Positions 52,228 through 61,360 of a DNA stretch of 64,000 bases are shown here, in pieces. Each line of letters starts with the position of its first letter. Position 1 is the stretch's first letter. The translations under genes were made by a program, and so were the position numbers. The notes under the pieces are model-generated. The model saw only the letters and a list, made by a program, of their open reading frames with translations, was not told the origin of the DNA and did no database searches. Source of the stretch: Pseudomonadota bacterium (GTDB lineage: Bacteria; Pseudomonadota; Gammaproteobacteria; Burkholderiales; Burkholderiaceae_F); assembly GCA_023443095.1 (NCBI GenBank), contig JAEZVV010000090.1, forward strand, positions 11,086-75,085, read 5' to 3'.

Positions 52228-53925
52228 TTAGGCTGCGGCGGGAAGCGGGCTCACCCGGCTGGCAAGCCCGCGCGGGATCGCGCCCAGCAGCCTGCGGGTG
52301 TAGTCGTGCTGCGGGTCGGCGTAGATCGCCTGGGCATCGCCGGCTTCGACCACCGCGCCCTCGCGCATGACGATCATGTCGTCGGCCATGTATTTGACCA
52401 CCGCCAGGTCGTGCGAGATGAAGAGGTAGGCCAGGCCGCGCTCCTCCTGCAGGTCGAGCAGGAGGTTGAGCACGGTCGCCTGCACGCTCACGTCGAGCGC
52501 CGAGACCGACTCGTCACAGATCAGCACTTCGGGCTCGACCGCCAGCGCCCGTGCGATCGCGATGCGCTGGCGCTGCCCGCCCGAAAACTCGTGCGGATAC
52601 TTGTAGAAAGCCGCGCTCGGCAAGCCCACCCGAGCCAGCAGCGCCTGGCCGCGTTCGGTGCGTTCGGTCTCGTTGGCACCCAGGCGGTGGATCTTCATCG
52701 GCTCGGCCAGGATCTGCCCGATCGTGAAACGCGGGTTGAGGCTGGCGTAGGGGTTCTGGAAGATGACCTGGATCCGGCGCCGGTAGGCCATCATCTGCGC
52801 TTCCGACAGCTTGAGCAGGTCGATGCCTTCGTAGTTCACCTCGCCGCCCGAAGCCTCGAGCAGCCGCATCAGCATCATGCCGACCGTGGTCTTGCCCGAA
52901 CCCGACTCTCCCACCAAGCCCAGCGTGCGGCCGCGCGCGAGATCGAAGCTCACGCCCTTGACCGCGTGCAGCGACTCGGTCTTGAAAAGACCGGTCTTCA
53001 ATTTGAACTCCTTGTGCAGTCCGCGCACTTCGATGATCGCGCCATCCTTGGGCGGACGGACCAGGGGTTCGGCCGCCACCGGAGCCGCGCCGTTCATGAA
53101 ATCGGCGATCACCGGCAGGCGGCGCGGACGCTCGTCGACGCTGGGACGGCAGGCAAGCAAGGCACGCGTATACGGATGCGCCGGAGCCTCGAAAATGGGC
53201 TCGACCTCGCCCTGCTCCTGGACCGCGCCGTTTCTCATCACCACCACGCGGTCGGCGATCTCGCCCACCACGCCCAGGTCGTGGGTGATGAACAAGACAC
53301 TCATCTTGTGTTTGTCCTTGAGCCTGGCGAGCAACTCCAGCACCTGGCGCTGGATCGTCACGTCGAGCGCGGTGGTCGGCTCGTCGGCGATCAAGAGCTT
53401 GGGTTCGTTGGCGATCGCCATCGCGATCATCACCCGCTGCTGCTGGCCGCCCGACATCTCGTGCGGATAGGCACCGACCCGCGCCCCGGGGTTGGGGATG
53501 CCGACCTCGTGCAAGAGCTCGACCGTTCGCTCGCGCGCGGCGCGTCCTCCCAGGCCGCGGTGCAGGCGCAACACCTCGGCGATCTGCTCGCCCACCGTGT
53601 AGACCGGGTTGAGCGAGGTCATCGGCTCCTGGAACACGGCCGTGATGTCGTGGCCGCGGATCGCCCGCAAGCGAGCATCGGGCTCCTTGAGCAGGTCGGC
53701 GCCGGCGTAGACGATGCGGCTGGCCGGATCGACGATGGCGTTGTCGGGCAGCAGCCGCAGGATAGACATTGCGGTCACGCTTTTGCCCGAGCCCGATTCG
53801 CCGACCACGGCGACCGTACTGTTGGCCGGAATGTCGAAACTCACCCCGCGCACCGCTTCGGCGACGTGGTTCTTGCCCAGACGGAACGAGACCTTCAGGT
53901 CCTGGATGGAAATCAATGGACTCAT
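52228..53925 (-). CDS. Oligopeptide ABC transporter, double ATPase (YejF/OppDF-like fusion)
   Basis: A 565-residue protein with two ABC domains. First: Walker A VGESGSGKSVTAMSI, signature MSGGQQQRVMIAMA, Walker B LLIADEPTTALD. Second: VGESGSGKTTVGM, SGGQRQRIAIARALA, VLICDESVSALD. The first ends with the oligopeptide-transporter insertion HPYTRALLACRP; the second with HDYTRRLLGAIP. It powers uptake with the two permeases downstream in order of transcription upstream. Gap to the permease gene is 4 bases. Confidence 0.95.
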   Translation of the reverse strand: MSPLISIQDLKVSFRLGKNHVAEAVRGVSFDIPANSTVAVVGESGSGKSVTAMSILRLLPDNAIVDPASRIVYAGADLLKEPDARLRAIRGHDITAVFQEPMTSLNPVYTVGEQIAEVLRLHRGLGGRAARERTVELLHEVGIPNPGARVGAYPHEMSGGQQQRVMIAMAIANEPKLLIADEPTTALDVTIQRQVLELLARLKDKHKMSVLFITHDLGVVGEIADRVVVMRNGAVQEQGEVEPIFEAPAHPYTRALLACRPSVDERPRRLPVIADFMNGAAPVAAEPLVRPPKDGAIIEVRGLHKEFKLKTGLFKTESLHAVKGVSFDLARGRTLGLVGESGSGKTTVGMMLMRLLEASGGEVNYEGIDLLKLSEAQMMAYRRRIQVIFQNPYASLNPRFTIGQILAEPMKIHRLGANETERTERGQALLARVGLPSAAFYKYPHEFSGGQRQRIAIARALAVEPEVLICDESVSALDVSVQATVLNLLLDLQEERGLAYLFISHDLAVVKYMADDMIVMREGAVVEAGDAQAIYADPQHDYTRRLLGAIPRGLASRVSPLPAAA

Positions 53926-53929
53926 GGCC

Positions 53930-55018
53930 TTATCTCAGCTTGGGGTCGAGCGCGTCGCGCAGGCTGTCGGTCAGCATCGAGAAGGCGGTCAGAAACACCG
54001 CCATGAAGGCCGTGGCCACCGCCAGCTGCCACCACTTGCCGATCACGAGTTCGGTCTGCGCCTCGGCCAGCATGGTGCCCCAGGACACCATGTCGACCGG
54101 CACCCCCAGCCCCAGGAAGGAGAGGATCACCTCGGTCTTGATGAAGGCCACCACCAGCAGCGAGAGCCGCACCAGGATCACATGGCTGACGTTGGGCAGG
54201 ATGTGGACGAACATGCGCTGGGCGTGGCTGGCGCCGATTGCCTGCGCCGCGCGCACGTAGTCGCGCGAGCGGTGTTTCATGAACTCGGCGCGCACCTGGC
54301 GGTACATGCCGGTCCAGCCGATGATCGCCAGGATGATCACCACGATCCAGATCCCCTCGGAGAGGATCTTGCCCAGCCAACCGGTGCGCAGCACGGCCGC
54401 CAGCGAGAGGATCAGCAGGATGTCCGGAATCGAAGTGAAGACGTTGTAGAGCCACTCCAGGAAATCGTTGACGCGGCCGCCGTAATAACCCGCCACCGCG
54501 CCCAGCAGGGTGCCGATCAGGGTGGCGAAAATCGCCGCCGCCAGCCCCACCGCAATCGAGACCTGCGAACCCTTGATGCCCTTGGCGATCACGTCGCGGC
54601 CCCAGCGGTCGCCGCCCAGCGGCAGGGTCTGGGCCCGCGGCGCCTCGGTGGTCGCGAGTTCGGCCGTACGGCGCTCCCACTCGGCGTAGCGGGACTCGAG
54701 CGGGTCGATGCCCTCGAGGCTGGGCGGCGGCGCCCGTTTGACCTGAAGTTCGGCGCCGATGCTGGCTTCGTTGTTGACGCGGTCGGCGAGAAAGCCCGGG
54801 TTGGCGTAGGGCACACCCACTTCCTTGGCCCAGTTTCCCGCCACCAGCCCCAGGCTCGCGGCCAGGATCAGGGCGACGAAAGCGAGCACCACGGCCAGGC
54901 ACGCCATGCCCACCGGGTCGGCCTTGAGTCGTTTCCAGGCCGCCGCCCACACGCCGTCGGACTTCTGCACAGCGTCGGCCACGGGCAGCAGCATGGCCTT
55001 GTCGATCACAGTACTCAT
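53930..55018 (-). CDS. Oligopeptide ABC transporter permease (YejE/DppC-like)
   Basis: A 362-residue inner-membrane permease. An N-terminal helix (GMACLAVVLAFVALILAASLGLV) precedes a periplasmic loop of about 90 residues and five more helices. The EAA loop that docks the ATPase is visible as RAAQAIGASHAQRMFVHILPNV. PLGGDRWGRDVIAKGIKGSQVSI is a DppC-family mark. Start ATG 55018. Confidence 0.95.
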   Translation of the reverse strand: MSTVIDKAMLLPVADAVQKSDGVWAAAWKRLKADPVGMACLAVVLAFVALILAASLGLVAGNWAKEVGVPYANPGFLADRVNNEASIGAELQVKRAPPPSLEGIDPLESRYAEWERRTAELATTEAPRAQTLPLGGDRWGRDVIAKGIKGSQVSIAVGLAAAIFATLIGTLLGAVAGYYGGRVNDFLEWLYNVFTSIPDILLILSLAAVLRTGWLGKILSEGIWIVVIILAIIGWTGMYRQVRAEFMKHRSRDYVRAAQAIGASHAQRMFVHILPNVSHVILVRLSLLVVAFIKTEVILSFLGLGVPVDMVSWGTMLAEAQTELVIGKWWQLAVATAFMAVFLTAFSMLTDSLRDALDPKLR

Positions 55019-55033
55019 GGGGTCACCAGGGCT

Positions 55034-55972
55034 TCACTTGAGCTGCACGCGCGGGTCGACGAGCTTGTAGAGCACGTCGGCGCTCAGGTTGACGATCATG
55101 GTCAGCACCGCAAGATAAATGGTGAAGGCCTGGATCACGGGGTAGTCGCTGCGGTTGACCGCGAGGTAGATCTCGCGCCCCAGCCCCGGGATCGAAAAGA
55201 AGATCTCGAGCAGGAAGCCGCCGACGAAGACCCCGGGCAGCAGCAGGGCAACGTTGGTGAGGATGGGGATCATCGCGTTGCGCAACACGTGTTTGCCGAG
55301 GATCCTGCCTTCCGACAAGCCCTTGGCGCGAGCGGTCCGCACGTAGTCGTGTTTGATCTCGTCGAGGAAGAAAGTGCGGTAGAGCCGGGTCTGCGGCGCC
55401 AGGCTCACCAGCACCGCCAGCAGCACCGGCAGCGGCGCGTAGGTGACCAGGTTCTTCCACCACGAGTCGCTCCAGCCCTGCACCGGAAAGAGGCCCCACT
55501 CGAAGGCAAGGAAATACTGGCCGACGATGATGTAGACCAGAAAACTCACCGACATCGCCAGCACGCAGATCACCATCACCGTGCGGTCGAGCAGGCGGCC
55601 GCGGAAATAGGCCACGACCAAGGCGATCGGGATCGCCAGGCTCACTTCCAGGATCAGGATAGGCAGGCTGATGGTGAGCGTGGCAGGCAGCCGCGTCATG
55701 AAGATGTGCGAGACCTGCTCCTTGGTCATCCAGCTCCTGCCGAAATCGAAGGTGAAGATGTCCTTCACGAAGATCCAGAGCTGGACCCACCACGGCTGGT
55801 CGAGCCCGAGTTCGCGGCGGATCAGGTCGATCTGCTCCTGGCTCGCGCTCTGGCCCCCCAGGATCTCGGCCGGGTCTCCGCCAAAGAACTTGAAGATGAA
55901 AAAGATCAGCAGGATGACCCCGGCGAGCGTGGGAATCATCTGCCACAGTCGGCGGAGGATGTAGGCAGTCAC
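55034..55972 (-). CDS. Oligopeptide ABC transporter permease (YejB/DppB-like)
   Basis: A 312-residue permease. I start at GTG 55972 (TAYILRRLWQMIPTLAGVILLIFFIFKFFGGDPAEILGG), the family N-terminus; a longer frame to ATG 56119 would overlap the divergent gene. The EAA loop is RTARAKGLSEGRILGKHVLRNAMIPIL. It is first in the order permease-permease-ATPase on the minus strand, divergent from the binding protein. Confidence 0.93.
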   Translation of the reverse strand: MTAYILRRLWQMIPTLAGVILLIFFIFKFFGGDPAEILGGQSASQEQIDLIRRELGLDQPWWVQLWIFVKDIFTFDFGRSWMTKEQVSHIFMTRLPATLTISLPILILEVSLAIPIALVVAYFRGRLLDRTVMVICVLAMSVSFLVYIIVGQYFLAFEWGLFPVQGWSDSWWKNLVTYAPLPVLLAVLVSLAPQTRLYRTFFLDEIKHDYVRTARAKGLSEGRILGKHVLRNAMIPILTNVALLLPGVFVGGFLLEIFFSIPGLGREIYLAVNRSDYPVIQAFTIYLAVLTMIVNLSADVLYKLVDPRVQLK

Positions 55973-56104
55973 AGGGTGCTTGAAAGTGATGTCGGCGCCG
56001 CGGCAGGGGAAAACTCCCGGCAAGCATCCGGCGATTATGCCGATCCGCGCCCGAAAATGCTGACAAACCCGTATTCTTTCGGCTTCGACGTTTTCGGCCT
56101 TCCC

Positions 56105-57904
56105 ATGAGACTGAAACACCTGTTATTCAGCGGCGCCTGCTTCCTGATCGCCCTCGCCGCCGCTGCGCAGACCCCGCCCCCCAAGGTCCTGCACTACGCC
56201 TTCCCCATCGCCGAGACCGGCTTCGACCCGGTCCAGATCAACGACTTGTATTCGTCCAACGTGCTCGCGCACATCTTTGATGCGCCGCTCACTTACGACT
56301 ACCTGGCGCGGCCGGTGAAGGTGGTGGCCAACACCGTCGAAGCGCTGCCTCAGGTCTCGGCCGACGGCAGGACCTGGACCTTCAAAGTCAAGCCCGGCAT
56401 CTATTTCGCCGACGACCCGGCGTTCAAGGGCAAGAAACGCGAACTCACCGCGGCCGACTACGTTTATTCGATCAAGCGACACTGGGACCCCAAGCTCAAG
56501 GCCCCCAACCTCTACCTGCTCGACCAGCGCGTGCTGGGCATGAGCGAGTTGAGAGCGGCAGCGGTCAAGAGCGGCAAGTTCGACTACGACCGCGAAGTCG
56601 AAGGCATCCGGGCGCTCGACCGATACACGGTGCAGATCAAGCTCGCCGAGCCCACGCCCAACATGCTGTATTACCTCACCTACTGCAACCTCAGCTGCGC
56701 GGTCGCGCGCGAGGTGGTCGAGGCCTACGGCGACAAAATCATGGAACACCCGGTCGGCACCAACGCCTACCGGCTGGCGCAGTGGAAGCGCTCCTCGCGC
56801 ATGGTGCTCGAGAAAAATCCGAACTACCGCGAGGACTATTACAAGGCCGAAGCCGACCCCGCCGACCCGGTGTCGCAGGAGATCGCCGCCCAGCTCAAGG
56901 GGCGGCGCCTGCCCATGATCGACCGGGTCGAGATCAACGTGGTCGAGGAAGCCCAGCCGCGCTGGCTCGCCTTCCTCAACCGCGAACACGACTGGCTTTC
57001 GGGCATCCCGCCCGAATACATCAACATCGCCATCCCCAACGGCAAGCTCGCGCCCAACCTCGCCAAGCAGAAGCTGCAGATGCACCGCACGCCGGAGCTC
57101 GACCTCGCCTACGTTTATTTCGGCATGGAGAACCCGGTTCTGGGCGGCTACACCCCCGAGAAAGTTGCGCTGCGCCGCGCGCTGGCGCTGGGCTTCAATA
57201 TCGACGAGGCGATGCGCATCCTCTACCGCGGCCAGGTGGTGCCGGCGCAATCGGTGGTGCCGCCCAATGCCGTCGGCGGCCGACCCGATGTCGCGGGCTC
57301 GCTCGCCGAATACAACCCGGCCAAGGCGCGTGCCCTGCTCGACATCTACGGCTACAAAGACGCCGACGGCGACGGCTACCGCGATCTGCCCGACGGCTCC
57401 AAGCTGGTCCTGGTGATGGGATCGGTGCCGGACTCGACCGGCAAGCAGAGCGACGAACTGTGGCGCAAGAGCATGGACAAGATCGGCATCCGGATCGAGT
57501 TCAAGAAAGCCAAGTGGCCCGAGCTGCTGCGGGAATCGCGCACCGGCAAGTTACAGATGTGGGCCTCGGGCTGGACCGCCGCGATTCCCGATGCCGACAC
57601 TTTCTACAGCCTGCTCTACGGTCCCAACGCCGGCCAGAGCAACCACGCGCGCTTCAACCTGCCCGCCTACAACGCCTTGTACGACCAGGCCAAGGTCCTG
57701 CCCGACGGCCCCGAGCGCGCCGCGCTTTACGAGCAGATGGACAAATACGTCGCCGCCTACGCGCCGGTGCGACCGTATGTCCATCGCGTCCTGACCAGCC
57801 TGGCCCAGCCCTGGGTGATCGGCTTCCGCCGCCACCCGGTCTCGCGCGAGTTCTGGAAATACATCGACATCGACCCCGTCCAGCAAACCCAGGGAGCGCG
57901 CTGA
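56105..57904 (+). CDS. Oligopeptide ABC transporter substrate-binding protein, family 5
   Basis: A 599-residue SBP_bac_5 protein. The signal peptide MRLKHLLFSGACFLIALAAAAQ is followed by VLHYAFPIAETGFDPVQINDLYSSNVLAHIFDAPL. The family region VKPGIYFADDPAFKGKKRELTAADYVYSIKRH is clear, and the C-terminal lobe includes AIPDADTFYSLLYGPNAGQSNHARF. Although LFSGAC contains a Cys, it is mid-signal and not a convincing lipobox. Divergent from its permeases; the 132-base gap holds both promoters. Confidence 0.94.
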   Translation: MRLKHLLFSGACFLIALAAAAQTPPPKVLHYAFPIAETGFDPVQINDLYSSNVLAHIFDAPLTYDYLARPVKVVANTVEALPQVSADGRTWTFKVKPGIYFADDPAFKGKKRELTAADYVYSIKRHWDPKLKAPNLYLLDQRVLGMSELRAAAVKSGKFDYDREVEGIRALDRYTVQIKLAEPTPNMLYYLTYCNLSCAVAREVVEAYGDKIMEHPVGTNAYRLAQWKRSSRMVLEKNPNYREDYYKAEADPADPVSQEIAAQLKGRRLPMIDRVEINVVEEAQPRWLAFLNREHDWLSGIPPEYINIAIPNGKLAPNLAKQKLQMHRTPELDLAYVYFGMENPVLGGYTPEKVALRRALALGFNIDEAMRILYRGQVVPAQSVVPPNAVGGRPDVAGSLAEYNPAKARALLDIYGYKDADGDGYRDLPDGSKLVLVMGSVPDSTGKQSDELWRKSMDKIGIRIEFKKAKWPELLRESRTGKLQMWASGWTAAIPDADTFYSLLYGPNAGQSNHARFNLPAYNALYDQAKVLPDGPERAALYEQMDKYVAAYAPVRPYVHRVLTSLAQPWVIGFRRHPVSREFWKYIDIDPVQQTQGAR

Positions 57905-57908
57905 AGCC

Positions 57909-58808
57909 ATGGTCGCGCGCGGCCTGCGGATCGCCTCGCTGCTGGTGGCCGGCGCCGCCCTGGCGCTGGCGCTGTGGCTGGCCGGGCGCGGCAGCCCGGC
58001 GCCGCTGGCGCTGGGTTTGGCCGCCATGTTCGTGTTTGCCTTGCATGGCCTGCCGCTGGCGATCGAGTTTGTCACCGGCGCCCTGATCGATCCGCGTCCG
58101 CCCGGCCGCCTCGGCCCGCTCGCCTTCGTCCGTCTGTGGTGGGGCGAAACCTGGCGCCAGTTCCGTGTCTTCATGATCGACCAGCCGTGGCGATCGCGTT
58201 TTGCCGAACCGGCGCTGCAGTTCGACCCGCAGCGCCCGGCCCTGCTATTGATCCACGGTTACGTCTGCAACCGCGCCACCTGGAGGCCCTGGCTGGCGCC
58301 GCTGGCGGCAGGGCGCAACTTGGCGACGGTCAACCTCGAGCCGGCCTTCGGCCCGATCGAGCGTTACGTCGAGATCATCGCGGCTGCGGTCGAGCGCCTG
58401 CAGGCGGGAAGCGGCGCGCGCCGGGTGATCCTGGTCGGCCACAGCATGGGGGGGCTGGCTGCCCGCGAATACCTTCGGGTCCACGGCGGCAGGCGGGTCG
58501 AGCGCCTGATCACGCTGGCCACCCCCCACCACGGCACCGTCTTCGCCCGCCTGGGCCAGGGCGCCAACGCCAGGCAGATGCGGCGCGACTCGGCTTTCAT
58601 CACGCGCCTTGGCGCCACGCCCTGCCCGGTGCCGGTGACCTGCGTCGCCACCCAGCACGACAACCTGGTGGTGCCGCGATCGAGCCCCGTCCTGCCGGGC
58701 GCCGACGTCGTCTGGCTCGACGGGGTCGGTCATCTCGCCTTGACCGACGACACCCGCGCGCTCGCCGCCGTGATCGCCGCGGTCGACCGCAGGCCGAGCC
58801 CGGCCTGA
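57909..58808 (+). CDS. Membrane-anchored alpha/beta hydrolase, lipase-like
   Basis: A 299-residue protein with two N-terminal membrane helices (LRIASLLVAGAALALALWL and PLALGLAAMFVFALHGLPLAI), then an alpha/beta-hydrolase domain. The oxyanion region is LLLIHGYVCNRATWRP, the nucleophile elbow GHSMGG, and likely acid and base lie in ATQHDNLVVP and DGVGHLALTDD. ATPHHGT is a lipase-like mark. Substrate unknown. It starts 4 bases after the binding-protein stop. Confidence 0.88.
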   Translation: MVARGLRIASLLVAGAALALALWLAGRGSPAPLALGLAAMFVFALHGLPLAIEFVTGALIDPRPPGRLGPLAFVRLWWGETWRQFRVFMIDQPWRSRFAEPALQFDPQRPALLLIHGYVCNRATWRPWLAPLAAGRNLATVNLEPAFGPIERYVEIIAAAVERLQAGSGARRVILVGHSMGGLAAREYLRVHGGRRVERLITLATPHHGTVFARLGQGANARQMRRDSAFITRLGATPCPVPVTCVATQHDNLVVPRSSPVLPGADVVWLDGVGHLALTDDTRALAAVIAAVDRRPSPA

Positions 58809-58814
58809 GTTGAC

Positions 58815-59468
58815 TCAGCCCGGCAGCGCCGGCCCCAGCACCGAAACCACCTGCCGCAGCCACTGCGGATCGGCCACGACCTCGAGTATCACCGCCGCCA
58901 GATCGGCGCGCGGCAGGTAGGCCCCGGTCGCTCTCGCCTCGCTCACCAGCTGCCAGCGGCCGGTCGGCGCCTCGTGGTTGAGCCCGGTCGGGCGCAGCAC
59001 GGTCCAGGGCAGCGCCGAGGCGCGCAGGGCCGATTCGGCTTCGGTCTTGGCCGCCAGCGCTTCGCCCAGCAGCCGCCGCGCGGTCTCGGAGAGCAGCGCC
59101 TGCTGGTCGCCGCAGCCCATCGAGGTGACGAGAAGAAATCGCTCCAGCGCTGGCGCCTGCGCTGCCGCGGCGATGACGTTGCCATTGCCCACCGCATCGA
59201 TGCGGCGGCCATCGGCCGACTTGCCGCCCAGCAGGCTCACGATCCGCCGCGGCGCAGTGGCGGCCACCGCTTCCGCGCAGTCGGCGGCGACAAAGGCGTC
59301 GCCTAGCAGCACCCGTACCCCCAGCGCACTCAGCGGCGCCGAATCGCTGCCGGGGCGCACCATCGCCGCCACGGCGGCGCCGCGCTCGCGCGCCTGCCGC
59401 GCCAGGTGCAGACCGGTGTTGCGAGTGGCGCCGAAGATCAGGAGTTCGCAGCCCGCCGCTTCATTCAT
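58815..59468 (-). CDS. NAD(P)-binding atypical SDR family protein
   Basis: A 217-residue Rossmann protein. The motif LLIFGATRNTGLHLARQARERG and MVRP after beta-2 are of the atypical SDR (NmrA/YbjT-like) group, and LLVTSMGCGDQ and PWTVLRPTGLN fit. It ends with 7 bases of overlap on the hutX stop at its 5' end, so it is the last gene of the heme block. Whether it acts on heme products is speculative. Confidence 0.85.
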   Translation of the reverse strand: MNEAAGCELLIFGATRNTGLHLARQARERGAAVAAMVRPGSDSAPLSALGVRVLLGDAFVAADCAEAVAATAPRRIVSLLGGKSADGRRIDAVGNGNVIAAAAQAPALERFLLVTSMGCGDQQALLSETARRLLGEALAAKTEAESALRASALPWTVLRPTGLNHEAPTGRWQLVSEARATGAYLPRADLAAVILEVVADPQWLRQVVSVLGPALPG

Positions 59469-59976
59469 CCCCGGTCTCCGTCAGCGCCGCAGCCAGCGCC
59501 TCGAAGCGTTCGATCTGGTCGGCGCGCAACTCGCCGGCCTCGTCCCGCCCGAGGAAGACCTTGAACATGATGCCGCCACTCGCATTGGCGAACAGGAGGC
59601 TCGCGGTTTCCTTCTTCATGAAGGGGCGGCGCACGAAGTAGATCGCGACGCAGTTTTCGTGGCGCAGGTGGCCGTGCAGGCCGGTGCGCGACTCGAGATT
59701 GTAGAAGCCGTGGCCGACCTGGCCGCGGGGAAAAGGCCCGGTGACTTCGAAGATCAGGTCGGCGCTGTTGACGATGGTGGTCACTTCGCCCCAGGCAGCG
59801 ATGTCCTCGAGCACCGCCACCAGGGCCGAACCCGGCGCTCGTCGCCGCATAAGCTTCGGCAGGCATTCGATCACCTCGGCCGGGCTGCCGCCGCTGCTGG
59901 CGGCGATTTTTTCGATCAACACGCCTGGGTTGCGCGCCAGGCGCTCGGCGCAGGCGATCGGGTCGAAAAGCGTCAT
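59461..59976 (-). CDS. hutX: Cytoplasmic heme-utilisation protein HutX
   Basis: A 171-residue member of the HutX/ChuX family of heme-binding and trafficking proteins. The mark is AIYFVRRPFMKKETASLLFANASGGIMFKVFLGRD. Heme is used as an iron source; HutX passes it to a degradation enzyme. It lies downstream of hutW (27 bases), the usual pairing in hut loci. Confidence 0.9.
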   Translation of the reverse strand: MTLFDPIACAERLARNPGVLIEKIAASSGGSPAEVIECLPKLMRRRAPGSALVAVLEDIAAWGEVTTIVNSADLIFEVTGPFPRGQVGHGFYNLESRTGLHGHLRHENCVAIYFVRRPFMKKETASLLFANASGGIMFKVFLGRDEAGELRADQIERFEALAAALTETGDE

Positions 59977-60003
59977 CGTGGATTCCTTTCAGGTCAGGGT
60001 GGC

Positions 60004-61311
60004 TCAGGCCGCCGCGGGCAGCGGCTGGCGGCTGGAGATGGCATCGGCCAGCCAGCGGGTCAGGGTCGGCCCCCAGAAGCGGCCGGCCGTGGTGAGGCAG
60101 GCGCAACCGCCGTCGACGCGGAGCAGCTGCGCGGCCTGCCAAGTTTGGACCTGTGCCAGGGCCGCCTCGGGCAGGGCCGCCAGGGAAAATCCGCCGGTCT
60201 CGATCTCGCCCTGCAGCGCCGCCACGGCCCCGTGGCCGGGCGGCAGCTCGGCCAGCCGCGCCAGCGGTTTATCGCTTGCGGGCGTGGCAAGGTAGGCCTC
60301 GAGCTCGGGTTCGACCGCGTAGCTGAAGCCGCCGCGCTGACCGCCCGCCCCCGAACCCAGGGCCAGGCATTCAGCCCCCGCCTTGATCGCCAGGTTGTAG
60401 CGGTTGCGCTCGCCTCGTCCGGGCGCGCCGAAATGGCTGTTGGATAGCTGTTCCCAGCCCGCCGCGGCCAGGGTCCGGACCGCAATCGCGTATTGGGTCG
60501 CCTGCTCGGCCAGCCCCGGAGCGGCCGGGAAAGCGCCCTTTTCGATCATGCGGTGGATAGGCAGGCCGGGAAACAGGTTGAAGGCGTAGACGTCGAGCCC
60601 GGAGAGCCCGAGCGACAAGGCGGTGTCGAGGTCGTTCTGCCAGCGGGTCCGGTCCTGGCCGGGCAGGCCGAAGATCAGGTCGGCCACCACCACGGCCTGG
60701 CTGTGGCGCGCCAGTTCGGCCAGATAGGCCGCGGCGGCGGCGCCCTCGTGTTTGCGGCCAAGGCGGCGGCGGATGGCGCCATCGAAGGTCTGGACCCCGA
60801 TCGAGAAACGGTTGGCGCCCGCCTCCAGGCAAGCGTCGACCTTGTCGAGGCCGAAGTGAGAGATCCGGCCTTCGACCGTGATTTCGCAATCGGCTGCCAG
60901 CGGCAGGTGTTGACGCAGAGCGCGCAGGAGCCGCGACAAGTCCTCGGCCGCCAGGATCGTCGGCGTGCCGCCGCCCAGGTAGACCGCGTCGATCCGCCCG
61001 CCGGGAGCTCGCGCCTCGGCCTCCTGGGCAATTTCGGCGATCAACCGATCAACGTAGCCGCGGCCGAGCTCGGCCTTCCAGCCGTTGCGGTAGAAGCCGC
61101 AGAAGACGCAATGGTTGGCGCAGAAAGGAATGTGCACGTAAGCAAGCGTGCCGGCGGCTATCGGCTGAGCGGCGATGCGCTGCCAGATCGCGCCGCGCTC
61201 GGCCGCGGGCAGTTCGTGTTGCCCCCACATCGGCATCAGAGCGCGACGCGCGGCAAAAGCCTGGGGAGCGACTTCGCCGGGCGCGAAGTCGGTGGCTGGA
61301 ATCGGGTTCAT
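60004..61311 (-). CDS. hutW: Radical SAM heme-degradation protein HutW/ChuW
   Basis: A 435-residue radical-SAM enzyme related to HemN. The cluster motif CANHCVFCGFYRNGW (CxxxCxxC) is in VHIPFCANHCVFCGF. YLGGGTPTIL and GLPGQDRTRWQNDL are HemN-family marks. ChuW-type proteins open heme without oxygen by a methyl-transfer radical mechanism. I start at ATG 61311 (MNPIPATDF). Together with hutX it points to anaerobic heme-iron recovery. Confidence 0.92.
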   Translation of the reverse strand: MNPIPATDFAPGEVAPQAFAARRALMPMWGQHELPAAERGAIWQRIAAQPIAAGTLAYVHIPFCANHCVFCGFYRNGWKAELGRGYVDRLIAEIAQEAEARAPGGRIDAVYLGGGTPTILAAEDLSRLLRALRQHLPLAADCEITVEGRISHFGLDKVDACLEAGANRFSIGVQTFDGAIRRRLGRKHEGAAAAAYLAELARHSQAVVVADLIFGLPGQDRTRWQNDLDTALSLGLSGLDVYAFNLFPGLPIHRMIEKGAFPAAPGLAEQATQYAIAVRTLAAAGWEQLSNSHFGAPGRGERNRYNLAIKAGAECLALGSGAGGQRGGFSYAVEPELEAYLATPASDKPLARLAELPPGHGAVAALQGEIETGGFSLAALPEAALAQVQTWQAAQLLRVDGGCACLTTAGRFWGPTLTRWLADAISSRQPLPAAA

Positions 61312-61360
61312 GAACGGGGTTCCGTGGCGAGAAGCAAGGCGCATCAGCGCGGGATCAGGG

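Noticed and set aside
53714..56104. Long plus-strand frame in front of the peptide-binding protein
   Set aside because: The first 800 codons are opposite the ATPase and permease genes and have shadow composition; the true protein starts at ATG 56105 with a signal peptide.
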